Positions 26,627 to 35,169 of a DNA stretch of 64,000 nt are shown in pieces. The DNA comes from Planctomycetota bacterium (GTDB lineage Bacteria > Planctomycetota > JAJSAM01), in contig JAJSAM010000031.1 in the NCBI GenBank assembly GCA_024274785.1, positions 62,001 to 126,000 of the forward strand, given 5' to 3'. Numbering within the stretch: the first letter of the stretch is position 1; every line of letters starts with the position of its first letter. The notes beneath the pieces are model-generated. The model worked only from the letters and a program-made list of their open reading frames with translations, was not told the origin of the DNA and did not search any database. Both the position numbers and the translations under genes were made by a program.

Positions 26627-26784
26627 GGGGCTCGCGCAAGAATAAGTTGCAGGACCGAGAGCGCTGATGCGCCCGCCCAGCAAGGCGCGAGGAGCGCGCG
26701 ACCTTACTGGTTTCAACCGACGAGCAACGCAGCTTAAGGGGATGCAGCAGCCCTCGAATCCCGAAGTTGTTCTTGCGCGGGCCC
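26627..26784. repeat. Dispersed intergenic repeat, copy B (most complete)
   Basis: 158 bp with imperfect terminal inverted repeats of about 21 bp, of which 18 match. The left arm reads GGGGCTCGCGCAAGAATAAG. The right arm is GAAGTTGTTCTTGCGCGG plus GCCC, which complements it. The core contains GAGCGCTGATGCGCCCGCCC, GCAAGGCGCGAGG, CTGGTTTCAACCGACGAGCA and AAGGGGATGCAGCAGCCCTC. It lies at the left border of the lower-GC island. Confidence 0.75.
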
Positions 26785-26937
26785 TTACGACACTGAATGC
26801 AGGCCGTCTTCCTTGCCGACCACAACTTGCTCCGCGGGGGTCGCTCTGAGAAACCGGCCTCGCGAACAGCACAGTCGTCCGGATGCTGATCGCATCGGCA
26901 GCCGGAAGTGTCTCAAGCCGCACGTCAGCAGATCAGT

Positions 26938-27513
26938 CTACTTGCCGCTGTTTGGCTCATCGGCAACTCGGTTCGGCCACTTCTTGTCCTGCTCATCAAA
27001 TCTGTGCAGGCGTGTCAACTGAGGGACAGACGGAAACAGGACAAGGATGGCCACGACGACGCACATTTCAAGACTGGCACGGTTACCCCACAGGTGAACG
27101 AGTGCGCCCCGATATGCGGCAAATGCTGAAGCGGCGACGAAGAGGCACACTATGATGTAGTAGTGGGTCCGGAAGAGCCCATGCTCCTTTTCAGTGGGAA
27201 ACCGTAGATCCTCCTCCCACCGCAGGATGCGTGAATTGTAGAGTACATTGATACGCCTCTCCAAACCCCACACATGGTGGCTGGCCCGCTGGCCCCGGCG
27301 TACTTCTGAGAGCCACAGATTGAGCGTCAGGACCGCGACGAAGGGCACGACCCAGAAACACTGTGGACTCTTGACGGCCAGCCCCAGGAGAACGCAAACC
27401 GCAGTCAAACCAAGAATCAGAATGGTGAAACGACCGACAAGCGCCTTGCCGATCTCCTCGGTGAGCCGTCTGTATTCCTTCAGCATCAACTCAACTGGCT
27501 CCAGCTTGGGCAT
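26938..27513 (-). CDS. Small four-helix membrane protein of unknown function
   Basis: A 191-residue protein. Hydrophobic segments lie near residues 30-47 (FTILILGLTAVCVLLGLAV), 52-65 (FWVVPFVAVLTLNL), 119-134 (YYIIVCLFVAASAFAAY) and 149-160 (LEMCVVVAILVLF), with charged loops between. I do not recognise the family. The ATG at 27513 follows GGAGGTGGAAC and was preferred over an upstream in-frame codon. It is the last gene of the minus-strand run that begins with the Ser/Thr kinase at 31413, and its start overlaps the end of the FGE-domain remnant. It belongs to the lower-GC island (about 55 percent G+C locally). Confidence 0.6.
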   Translation of the reverse strand: MPKLEPVELMLKEYRRLTEEIGKALVGRFTILILGLTAVCVLLGLAVKSPQCFWVVPFVAVLTLNLWLSEVRRGQRASHHVWGLERRINVLYNSRILRWEEDLRFPTEKEHGLFRTHYYIIVCLFVAASAFAAYRGALVHLWGNRASLEMCVVVAILVLFPSVPQLTRLHRFDEQDKKWPNRVADEPNSGK

Positions 27514-27931
27514 GTTCCACCTCCAATCGCAAACCATCGTTGGTCACCTCCGTCCTGGCGACCCGGAAGCCGTGCCGAAACTCCACCCATTGCACCCGCA
27601 TTTCTTCGCAGGACTCTGCCTGATCCCCCCAGAGCAGGCCCGGCCGCTCCCCGCCCCCCACCCCTCGGTTCGAACCCATCCGAAAGCACCCGCGCCCGAT
27701 CTCGATGAACTCGACACGCTCGAGTGTCTCCGTTTTCCCGGTGGTCTTGCATCCGGGCGTAATTCCGCAGCGCAGAATAAAGAGCGGGGGAGGGCACCCA
27801 CCGTTGACCCATGCGCGAACGGCACTCACGACAACGACCTGGAGAGCGAACCCGAACACTCGTGGAGAAGAGATGATATTGGCGAGGGGGCTGAAAGCGC
27901 CTCTCTTCACCCCTGTGGGCGTCCCCCTCAA
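27491..27931 (-). pseudogene. Truncated formylglycine-generating-enzyme/sulfatase-modifying-factor domain
   Basis: A 146-residue frame whose C-terminal half matches the beginning of an FGE-sulfatase (SUMF1) domain: VEFIEIGRGCFRMGSN, later GDQAESCEEMRV, then GFRVARTEVTN. The normal domain continues for more than 150 residues after EVTN, but here it ends within 20 unrelated residues at the ribosome site of the downstream membrane protein. The likely start is a TTG overlapping the kinase stop (TTGA). A hydrophobic stretch (about residues 23-45) could be a signal or anchor. FGE-like domains next to Ser/Thr kinases are common. A deletion that fused the 5' half to the next gene's leader is the simplest explanation. 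Confidence 0.5.
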
Positions 27932-30900
27932 CGGCAGCGCTCATTCCGGGCTGCCAGTATGGCGCTGTGGAGCGGGACGTTCGCCAGCAGCGCCCTCCTA
28001 AATCCCCGGGGCGCGTGGTTCCGGATATGGAGCAGCATGTTGCGGGCCTTCTTGAGGTGGACCGCGTCCGCAGTTGCGCTCCAGAGGACGTAGTGGGATT
28101 CCATCCTCGAATGGAGGTCCAACCGTGGCCCGTATTCAGAGAGAAGTTCCAGGGCCGAGGGTGTGTCGCCTTCGGACAGGCAGGCCAGATACGCGCTGCT
28201 TTGCACGAGTGCCCCGAGTGCCCCGAGCTCTCGACTCAGATCCCGGGCATCCCGGAGGCGGATCCTCGCCTCAGCCATCCTGCTGCAGGTCAGCATTAGT
28301 CGGCCGAGAGACAGGAGGGCGAAAGCCACACTTTCGGGATAGGGGATGATCGCATGCAAGGTGAGAGTCTGCGTGTAATGTCGCTCCGCCACAGCCAGTC
28401 GCCCCCTGCGTTCCTCCAACGTGCCAAGCTCGAGACTCACATGGCCCTTGAGCCGCTGATCGCCGATCACTTCCGCAAGCTCGCTGGATTCCTCCAGGAT
28501 CTGCCCCGCTCGGGTCTGCCCCCCCACCGTGCTCCAGATCCGCCCCAGACCGACGAGAGCGGCGACTTCGCTTCGCCGGTCCCCGACTTCACGGCTGATG
28601 GCCAGTTGCTGTTTCCGGTGGCCACGTGCCTCCCCGTACAGGCCGAGGGCCTCCGAGGCCCTGCCCAGGTCCGCCCTGGCCACTCCTGCCTCAACTCGGC
28701 TCCCGATTTCATGGGCGATAGCCAGGGACCGCTCGTGGTACCCACACGCACCCTGGAACCTGCCGAAGGTCTGGAAGAGCGCCCCCAGGCTGCCGTAGAT
28801 GGATGCTTCCCCAAGCCTGTTCCCGCACTCCTTGGCGAAGGAGAGGGCCAGCATGTACTGCTCCAGGGCGGCTTCGCTTCGGCCCAGGTTCGCGAGCACC
28901 ACTCCCAGCCGGTTTCTGGCGATTTGCTCGGTCTCGTGATCGCCGGCCTTCTCCGAGATCCGCACCGCCTCCACCAGCCATTCCCGCGCCGTCTCGTGCC
29001 GGGATGCACAGATGTAGTGCCGGCCCAGGTCCGCCCGGACACGACCCTCCCCAACAGAATCCTTCGTATCGCCCGCCAGGCGGAGAGCCTCTTTCAGAAC
29101 TTCTTGCTCGTCGTGCCTCCGGGCAAGCCTGTTCAGGAGCGCAGCCTTCTGAAGAAGGACTGCGATCCGGTCACCCCCACTCAACAACTCAGGACGCCGG
29201 AGGGCGTCACTGGCCAGCCGAAGTCCGGCTTCGTTTCGATGGCTGGCCAACAAGTGCTCCAGCGCCGGTTTGAGGAATGGCAGGGCCATCTCCGGCTGAC
29301 TGCCGCTCAGATGGTGCGAAGCAATGAGCAACTCGATTTCGCCCGGCATCCCTTTCACAGGCAGCGCCACCGTCTCCCACCTGTCCGCCAGAGCCGCCGC
29401 GATGAGGGTGTGGCACTCCGCACGGAGGTCCGGCGTGAGATCTTGATAAAGCATGGTCTGAATCAGGTGGTGATCAAAGCGGCACAGGCCCTGCTCCCCC
29501 CGCACCACCCTGGTCCGGCGCTCCAGGGCTGCGAGATCCTGCAGTACGCCGAACTTCGGCCTCCCAAGGACTCGAGCGACGAGATCCGGATCGAACTTGA
29601 GTCCCAGAACCGCAGCGACATCAAGGATCGCGCGCTCCTCTCTCGTCAGATCGCGAAGCCGTGCCTCGAGCAGGATGCGGAGAGTGCCGGGCACTCCGAT
29701 CTCGAGATTCGGCACGATCTTGCCAGAAAGGGACTCCGGGGCCCCTGGCCCCCGGAGTCCCTTTACGATCTCAATGATGAACAGAGGGACACCGTCGGAC
29801 CTCTCGGCGATCTTGGGCCCCAACTGAGTTGCGACCGACTCGCTGCGGGTTGCCTCCCTCAGGAGATCGGTCACATGCTCATCAGAAAGACGGCCCAGAG
29901 TGAGCCGCTCGAGTTTCTGGAACCGACTCAAGTGTAAGAGTTCATCCTCGGGAAGCCCTGGGCGGGAGGTGACAAGAAGGAGAACTCGGTGGTTCTTCAA
30001 GGCCCTTGCCAGGGAAAACACGATCTGGCGCTCGTCCTTCTCCGCAAACTGAAGGTCCTCGACGATCCAGAGAAGCGGCTTCTCCGCAGAAAGCCCGTGC
30101 ATCACGTGGCACATCGCGGTGTGGAGCGCGTCGCCCTGAATCGGCATCGCTCCCTTCTCCGGAGCCTCCTGCTTCAACAGTGCGGCTAATGGCCGGACGA
30201 GGGAAGGAGCGACGGTCAGGTACTTCCGTAGTGCTTTCTCGAGGCTTGCCGATCCGAGTTTCCCCAGGATCGCGTCCCTGAGTGCCCCGACTCCCAGTGG
30301 CGGCGGATAGGAACCATAGAGGGCATGGCATTCCTCCAGATCCAGTTCCCTGATGAAGCTGTCCACGAGGCGCGACTTCCCAATGCCGGCTTCGCCCTCG
30401 AGAAACAGCGTGGTCCCCTGTCCCGAAGAGGCTCGGCAGAACGCGTCCCTGATGATCTGGAGCGCTCCCTCACGACCAAACAGTTCCGTATCTCGCCGGA
30501 CCGGTACCTCCAAGGTGAGATCTTTCCTGCCGCCCTGCCCTCGTCGCCGCTCCTCCCACCACGTTGATTGCTCTGCCTCTTCGAGCAGGTGCGAGAGGAA
30601 CTCCGCAGACTCGAAACGGTCGGCCGGTTCCTTCGCGAGCAAGCAGGCGACGACCTCCGAGATGAAGGGCGAAACCTCGGGGGAGCTCTCTCGAGCGGGA
30701 GGGGGCACCAGCTCCAACTGGGCAATCATGACTGCCCCGACACTCATGCGAGCGAACGGGTTCGTCCCGGTGGCAAGTTCCAGAAGCAGCACTCCCAGAG
30801 AGTACAGGTCTGACCGGGGACCGAGTTCACGTTCCAGGAACTGCTCTGGTGAGGCGTAACAGAGAGAACCGACGAACTGCCCTGTCTCGGTGAGGGCCAT

Positions 30901-31413
30901 GGAGTCATGCACGACCTTTGCCACTCCAAGATCCATGATCTTGACCTGCTGATCCCTGGAGATGAGAACATTCTCCGCCTTGATGTCCCGATGGACGATC
31001 CCTCCCTCATGGATCGCGGCCAGGCCGGAGGCGACCTTCAGGGCGATCTCCCTCAAGAGTGCGTCCGGGACCGTGCCCATCTCCTCCAGGAGCTGCCGCA
31101 GTTCTCTCCCGACCACGTACTCCATCACCAGGAAGTGGCAGGGCTCGGTGTTGATGACGATCGTTTCGGCACCGAAGATGTGAACCACGTTCGGGTGTCG
31201 CACCTTCCGGCCCAACTCGGCCTCCCGAAGGAAGCGATGGACGACTCCCGGCCGCTCGACGAGGTGCGGGTGGATGATCTTCAGGGCGACGGTCTCACCG
31301 GGACGAAGGCAGTCCGTGGCCTCGAGCACGACTGCCCTGTACACCGTCCCCATGCCTCCCAGGCCGAGCACATCCTCGATGCGGTAGGATCCTAATGTCT
31401 CTCCCCGAATCAT
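27928..31413 (-). CDS. Ser/Thr protein kinase with AAA-type ATPase and TPR domains
   Basis: A 1161-residue cytosolic signalling protein. The kinase domain spans about residues 10-275: the Gly-rich loop GLGGMGTVYRA (17-27), K45 in VALKII, HRD at 141-143 (IVHRDIKAENVLI), and D161 in IMDLGVAK, so the DFG is DLG. The rest, YASPEQF and DLYSLGVLLLELATG, is intact and it is probably active. An AAA_16-like NTPase follows with Walker A EGEAGIGKSR near residue 345 and a Walker B-like LLWIVEDLQFA. The last 500 residues are TPR helices (for example GRSEAALEQYMLALSFA). The layout recalls PknK/MalT-like STAND signalling kinases. It is divergent from the MglA-histidine-kinase gene, and the stop overlaps the FGE remnant. 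Lower-GC island member. Confidence 0.85.
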   Translation of the reverse strand: MIRGETLGSYRIEDVLGLGGMGTVYRAVVLEATDCLRPGETVALKIIHPHLVERPGVVHRFLREAELGRKVRHPNVVHIFGAETIVINTEPCHFLVMEYVVGRELRQLLEEMGTVPDALLREIALKVASGLAAIHEGGIVHRDIKAENVLISRDQQVKIMDLGVAKVVHDSMALTETGQFVGSLCYASPEQFLERELGPRSDLYSLGVLLLELATGTNPFARMSVGAVMIAQLELVPPPARESSPEVSPFISEVVACLLAKEPADRFESAEFLSHLLEEAEQSTWWEERRRGQGGRKDLTLEVPVRRDTELFGREGALQIIRDAFCRASSGQGTTLFLEGEAGIGKSRLVDSFIRELDLEECHALYGSYPPPLGVGALRDAILGKLGSASLEKALRKYLTVAPSLVRPLAALLKQEAPEKGAMPIQGDALHTAMCHVMHGLSAEKPLLWIVEDLQFAEKDERQIVFSLARALKNHRVLLLVTSRPGLPEDELLHLSRFQKLERLTLGRLSDEHVTDLLREATRSESVATQLGPKIAERSDGVPLFIIEIVKGLRGPGAPESLSGKIVPNLEIGVPGTLRILLEARLRDLTREERAILDVAAVLGLKFDPDLVARVLGRPKFGVLQDLAALERRTRVVRGEQGLCRFDHHLIQTMLYQDLTPDLRAECHTLIAAALADRWETVALPVKGMPGEIELLIASHHLSGSQPEMALPFLKPALEHLLASHRNEAGLRLASDALRRPELLSGGDRIAVLLQKAALLNRLARRHDEQEVLKEALRLAGDTKDSVGEGRVRADLGRHYICASRHETAREWLVEAVRISEKAGDHETEQIARNRLGVVLANLGRSEAALEQYMLALSFAKECGNRLGEASIYGSLGALFQTFGRFQGACGYHERSLAIAHEIGSRVEAGVARADLGRASEALGLYGEARGHRKQQLAISREVGDRRSEVAALVGLGRIWSTVGGQTRAGQILEESSELAEVIGDQRLKGHVSLELGTLEERRGRLAVAERHYTQTLTLHAIIPYPESVAFALLSLGRLMLTCSRMAEARIRLRDARDLSRELGALGALVQSSAYLACLSEGDTPSALELLSEYGPRLDLHSRMESHYVLWSATADAVHLKKARNMLLHIRNHAPRGFRRALLANVPLHSAILAARNERCR

Positions 31414-32004
31414 GCCTTCAGACTCGCACACCGCGGCTGAGCCGCAGGCGCCGACGCGCCCGGAGGGACGGGCGCCGTCCCATTCGCGCCGTTTGCTACC
31501 TCATCGCGCAGGTCTTGGCCATCGGTGTGAAGCAAGTCGAGAGTGTCCGTGCGGAGACAGGTTGGGGAATGCTGATTCCGCCCAATACTTGAAGGAAAGG
31601 CTGACATGAAGGGCGTCCTATTCCCGGCATCCCGGAGAGCCCCTACCCAAATACCTCATATCCGGTCGATAACACCGGTCCCTGTTCGAAGCACGGCGAG
31701 CTTACGCCGCGGGCAGAGGGCTGTCAATGGAGCGGGTCGAAATTCCTCGCGCCAGGCGCAACCGCAATCCCGCATGCTGAGAAGACAGCGTCAGGGACAC
31801 TGCAGAATGCCGGAGGAACTGTCGATATAGGTATCATAGGGATCAAGCCATGGTGAACTTAGCGGCACGGATACGGCTCTGACCAGCCGGCCGGGGGACT
31901 TGTAGAGTTCCACACCCTGTCGGGTCAGGACGCTCAAGGCCTGCCCGCCGTGCCCTCGGATCTCCTCTTGCTCCCCCAATTCCTTCCGCTGATTGGGGCG
32001 GCCG
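31414..32004. other. 590-bp divergent intergenic region between the kinase and GTPase-histidine-kinase genes
   Basis: It contains the start regions of both transcripts but no clear hexamer pair. An AT-rich patch, TATAGGTATCATAGG, lies near 31827-31841. A minus-strand stop-free frame at 31791-32017 (about 74 codons, ending at 31791) looks weakly protein-like but has no known relatives and overlaps the GTPase start. I do not call it. No RNA gene is seen. Confidence 0.4.
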
Positions 32005-34329
32005 ATGAGTGTCATTGATCTGAGAGAGCATCGCATCACCCTGAAGGTCGTGTACTGTGGGCCTCCCAAAGGCGGAAAGACCACGAGCCTGCAATTCATC
32101 CACAAAGTTCTCGATCCGGACCAGAGTGGAAAGCTGGTCAGTCTCGCCACTTCTGGAGACAAGACTCTCTTCTTCGACTTCCTGCCGATTGATCTCGGAA
32201 GCCTGGCGGGGTTCACTCTTGGGCTTGAGTGCTTCACGGTCCCAGGGCAGGTCCAATATAAACGAACACGCAGGGTTGTGCTCTCCGGCGCCGATGCGGT
32301 GGTCTTTGTGGCGAATTCCGATCCTGAGTGCGAGGGAGACAATGAGAAGTCCATCGAAGATTTTCACGAAAATCTCCGAGAGAACGGCTTGGATCCCCAA
32401 CGCATTCCTCTTGTGGTGCAGTTCAACAAGAGAGATCTCAACGACGCGATTCCCATCGAGCGTCTCCGCGAGGCAGTCGTCTTCCGGCCGGTTCCAGTAT
32501 TCAACACAATGGCGATCCGCGGGAAGCAGGTGTTCGAAGCGTTCCAGAAGATTGTCCACTTGATGGTGGATCAAGTGGTCATCGATGCCGAACTGAGAGG
32601 ACCGGAAACGAACCAGGCGGGGGCGACGGTGAGTACCCGGCTGGATGTGCTCCGCACAGCCGGATTGGCCTCGCAACAGGAGTCGCCCCCGGTGATCACA
32701 TCGGTGATGCGCTTCGACAGGCCTATCCCGGAATCGAGTCTTCTCGAAACAGCCATCGCCGGCGGCGTGGAGCTTTCGCGTCTTTACGCGGATCTCAATG
32801 TCACGCAGTCCCGGCTTGAGGTCGCGATCGTGCGCGAACGCGCCTTGAACCGCCTGACAATGAAGCTTCTTGCAGTCCGATCGTCGGACGCGCTCTTTCA
32901 AGAGCTGTACGCGGTGTGTAAGAAAGAGGCCCCCTCACGGCAGTCCTCACTTCTTCGCCGCACCTGGCAGGAGAATTCACTCACCGCCCAAATGACAGAC
33001 GGCCATGAGCGGGATCCCTTGCTCACCCATCTGGGGAATCGAACGCTCGAATTGCTCGCCAACACTGGTGCAGCGACCCACCTCGATCGCAAGAGCAACC
33101 CTGAGCTTATCCAGGCACTCCGGAGGCTGGAGCCCGCGATCACCGACCTGCTGATTGTCCCGGTACAGGTGCGCGGCGATGTCCAGGGAGGAGTGCTCGT
33201 CTACCGCGGAGAGGGCGAGCGTCCATTCGAACTGCAGGATACGCGATTCCTCACTGCGGTCGCCGACCATGCCGCGCTGGCGCTCGGCAGCCTTCTCAGA
33301 GAAGCAGAGATCCTTCATCTGAACAACGCGCTCGAGAAGCGTGTGCGGGAGCGAACCGCGAGTCTGACCACAGCCCTTGAGGCCAACCATCGGCTCAATG
33401 CCCGATTGAGCGAGAGCGTCCAACTGAAGACGACGGAGCTTCAGGAAGCGAACACTACCATTGAGCGCACGCAGGATTACCTCCTCCAGGCCGAGAAGAT
33501 GTCTTCGATCGCACGCATGGCGGCGGGAGTCGCACACGAGATCAACAATCCCATGGCATATGTCAAGGGGAACCTCAGAACCCTCGGATCATACGCTGAG
33601 GAGATCCTGTCTGCCTTCGATCGAATCGAGTCTGCAATGCAACATCAGGATGTTGCTGGGGAACTGCTCTCCGTATTGCGTTTGGCTCTGGGGGACCCGT
33701 CGTTGATGGAGATCCGGAAAGACCTCAATAGCCTCGTGCAGGAATCTCTCGAGGGTGCAATCCGGGTCATCCAGATATCCGAAGGAATGAGGGACTTCGC
33801 CCATCTGCCGAGTTCCAGGGTACAGCCCGTGGACCTGCACGCCCAGATCGAAGGGGCGCTGAAGATCCTCGGCCAGAAGCTGTGCAGCGGGATCGAGGTC
33901 GTCCGTCAGTTTGGTGACATCCCGAAAGTCCAGGGCTTCCCGGTTCTGTTGGGGCAGCTCTTTCTGAACCTCCTCACGAACGCGATTGACGCAATGGACG
34001 GAAAGGGAATCATCACGGTTCGGACTTATGCGGATGACGGATCGGTAATCGTAGAGATCGGGGACACCGGTGCGGGCATCCCAGACGATGTCCTGCAGCA
34101 CATCTTGGAGCCGTTTTTCACTACCAAGGACGTAGGCAAGGGAACCGGGCTCGGCATGTATGCAGTTTTCCAGATTGCTGAACGCCACGGTGGCCTGATT
34201 GACATCGAGACTACCGTTGGAACGGGAACTATCGTCCGTCTTCAACTCAACATTGACCAGGAGCCGGAAGCGGCGGCAGCGGGGATGACCGATGACAGAC
34301 ACGTCCCGAACGATTTTCGTAGTCGATGA
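32005..34329 (+). CDS. MglA-type small GTPase fused to GAF sensor and histidine kinase
   Basis: A 774-residue fusion. Residues 1-190 are an MglA-like Ras-superfamily GTPase: P-loop GPPKGGKT (19-26), FFDFLPIDLG, the MglA-specific switch TVPGQ (78-82) lacking the canonical Asp, and NKRD (141-144). A GAF-like domain follows (about residues 280-430, including LLIVPVQVRGDVQGGVLVYRG). A coiled coil leads to the histidine kinase: H-box MAAGVAHEINNPMAYVKGNL (His about 510), N-box LFLNLLTNAIDAMDG, G1 GDTGAGIPDD, F-box PFFTTK and G2 GTGLGMYA. MglA switches polarity proteins between GTP and GDP states, and fusing it to a kinase in one chain is unusual. The ATG at 32005 was chosen over a TTG four codons upstream. 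The 3' end overlaps the receiver gene by 38 bp. Confidence 0.88.
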   Translation: MSVIDLREHRITLKVVYCGPPKGGKTTSLQFIHKVLDPDQSGKLVSLATSGDKTLFFDFLPIDLGSLAGFTLGLECFTVPGQVQYKRTRRVVLSGADAVVFVANSDPECEGDNEKSIEDFHENLRENGLDPQRIPLVVQFNKRDLNDAIPIERLREAVVFRPVPVFNTMAIRGKQVFEAFQKIVHLMVDQVVIDAELRGPETNQAGATVSTRLDVLRTAGLASQQESPPVITSVMRFDRPIPESSLLETAIAGGVELSRLYADLNVTQSRLEVAIVRERALNRLTMKLLAVRSSDALFQELYAVCKKEAPSRQSSLLRRTWQENSLTAQMTDGHERDPLLTHLGNRTLELLANTGAATHLDRKSNPELIQALRRLEPAITDLLIVPVQVRGDVQGGVLVYRGEGERPFELQDTRFLTAVADHAALALGSLLREAEILHLNNALEKRVRERTASLTTALEANHRLNARLSESVQLKTTELQEANTTIERTQDYLLQAEKMSSIARMAAGVAHEINNPMAYVKGNLRTLGSYAEEILSAFDRIESAMQHQDVAGELLSVLRLALGDPSLMEIRKDLNSLVQESLEGAIRVIQISEGMRDFAHLPSSRVQPVDLHAQIEGALKILGQKLCSGIEVVRQFGDIPKVQGFPVLLGQLFLNLLTNAIDAMDGKGIITVRTYADDGSVIVEIGDTGAGIPDDVLQHILEPFFTTKDVGKGTGLGMYAVFQIAERHGGLIDIETTVGTGTIVRLQLNIDQEPEAAAAGMTDDRHVPNDFRSR

Positions 34330-34837
34330 CGAACCAAAGGTAACAAGGGCCGTACAGCGCGACCTGAGGAACATCCCAAACCTGTCGGTTGAGGCGTTTA
34401 CAGACCCCGGCACGGCCCTCCTGTCGATCCAGAACCATCCCACTCCTGTGGCGGCGGCGATCGTGGACGAGCAGATGCCGGGAACGACCGGGCTCGAACT
34501 CCTGCGGGAAATGAAGGTCGCATTCCCCAATGTCGTGAGAATCCTGTTCACGGGATGCGCGGACATGGAGCTGGTCATCCGCGCCATCAATGAGGGTGAG
34601 GTCTACAAGTTCCTCCAGAAGCCCTGGGCTGAGTATGAGCTTCACTGCGTCGTGCTCAGTGCGATCCAGCACCATGACCTCCTCGAGGAGAATGAGCGTC
34701 TACTCAAGCAGGTCAAGGAGCAGAAGCTGACACTGAATGCGCTTGAGCGTGAGCATCCGGGAATCACAAAGCTGCCCCCCCGAGACTCCTCGGGAGCATT
34801 CATCATCGAGCCGCCGGATGCGGGATCGACCGGCTGA
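34292..34837 (+). CDS. Single-domain response regulator (RpfG-like receiver) with coiled-coil tail
   Basis: A 181-residue receiver protein. FVVDDEPKV carries the acidic pocket, AAIVDEQMPGTTGLELL the phospho-acceptor Asp, ILFTGCAD the Thr/Ser position and YKFLQKPW the conserved Lys-Pro. After residue 120 a helical tail (LLEENERLLKQVKEQK) is followed by about 35 unstructured residues. No output domain is present, so it either relays phosphate or signals by protein contact. The start at 34292 lies inside the 3' end of the GTPase-histidine-kinase gene, so the two are translated together and almost certainly form one two-component pair. The receiver is the type that precedes HD-GYP domains in other proteins, but here that part is absent. 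Confidence 0.88.
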   Translation: MTDTSRTIFVVDDEPKVTRAVQRDLRNIPNLSVEAFTDPGTALLSIQNHPTPVAAAIVDEQMPGTTGLELLREMKVAFPNVVRILFTGCADMELVIRAINEGEVYKFLQKPWAEYELHCVVLSAIQHHDLLEENERLLKQVKEQKLTLNALEREHPGITKLPPRDSSGAFIIEPPDAGSTG

Positions 34838-35169
34838 AACCATATCGTCCGCGGATTGCGTCTCGCGCGGCAGCCCGATGCACATCAGACCCTCGCCTGC
34901 ATCCACGACGAACTCGCTGGGCCAGGTTGTTGGGAGATCTCCCTTTCGAGGCAGGCCGGGTTCCGGCAAGCGCTTTCACCCGAAGAGGAGACTCTCGAAC
35001 GTATTCCGGCGCGCGTTCGGCACCGATCTGATCTACAACCACTTCGGAGGAAGCCAGGCCTGCTTCCGTACGCCACCGTAGAGAACCACCGGACGCGGGG
35101 CGTGGAACATTTGGGTCCGGACGATCATCCCGGGATGCCTCCTCGACCCAGCCACGCTGACCGTCGATT
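34838..35169. other. 332-bp gap at the right end of the lower-GC island
   Basis: The gap lies between the + receiver gene and the - CRTAC1-like gene. I see no strong hairpin, RNA gene, repeat copy or coding frame with a ribosome site. Confidence 0.4.

Noticed and set aside
31791..32017. Minus-strand short frame in the divergent gap before the GTPase-kinase gene
   Set aside because: It overlaps the GTPase start, has no ribosome site or known relatives, and its likely start is not supported.
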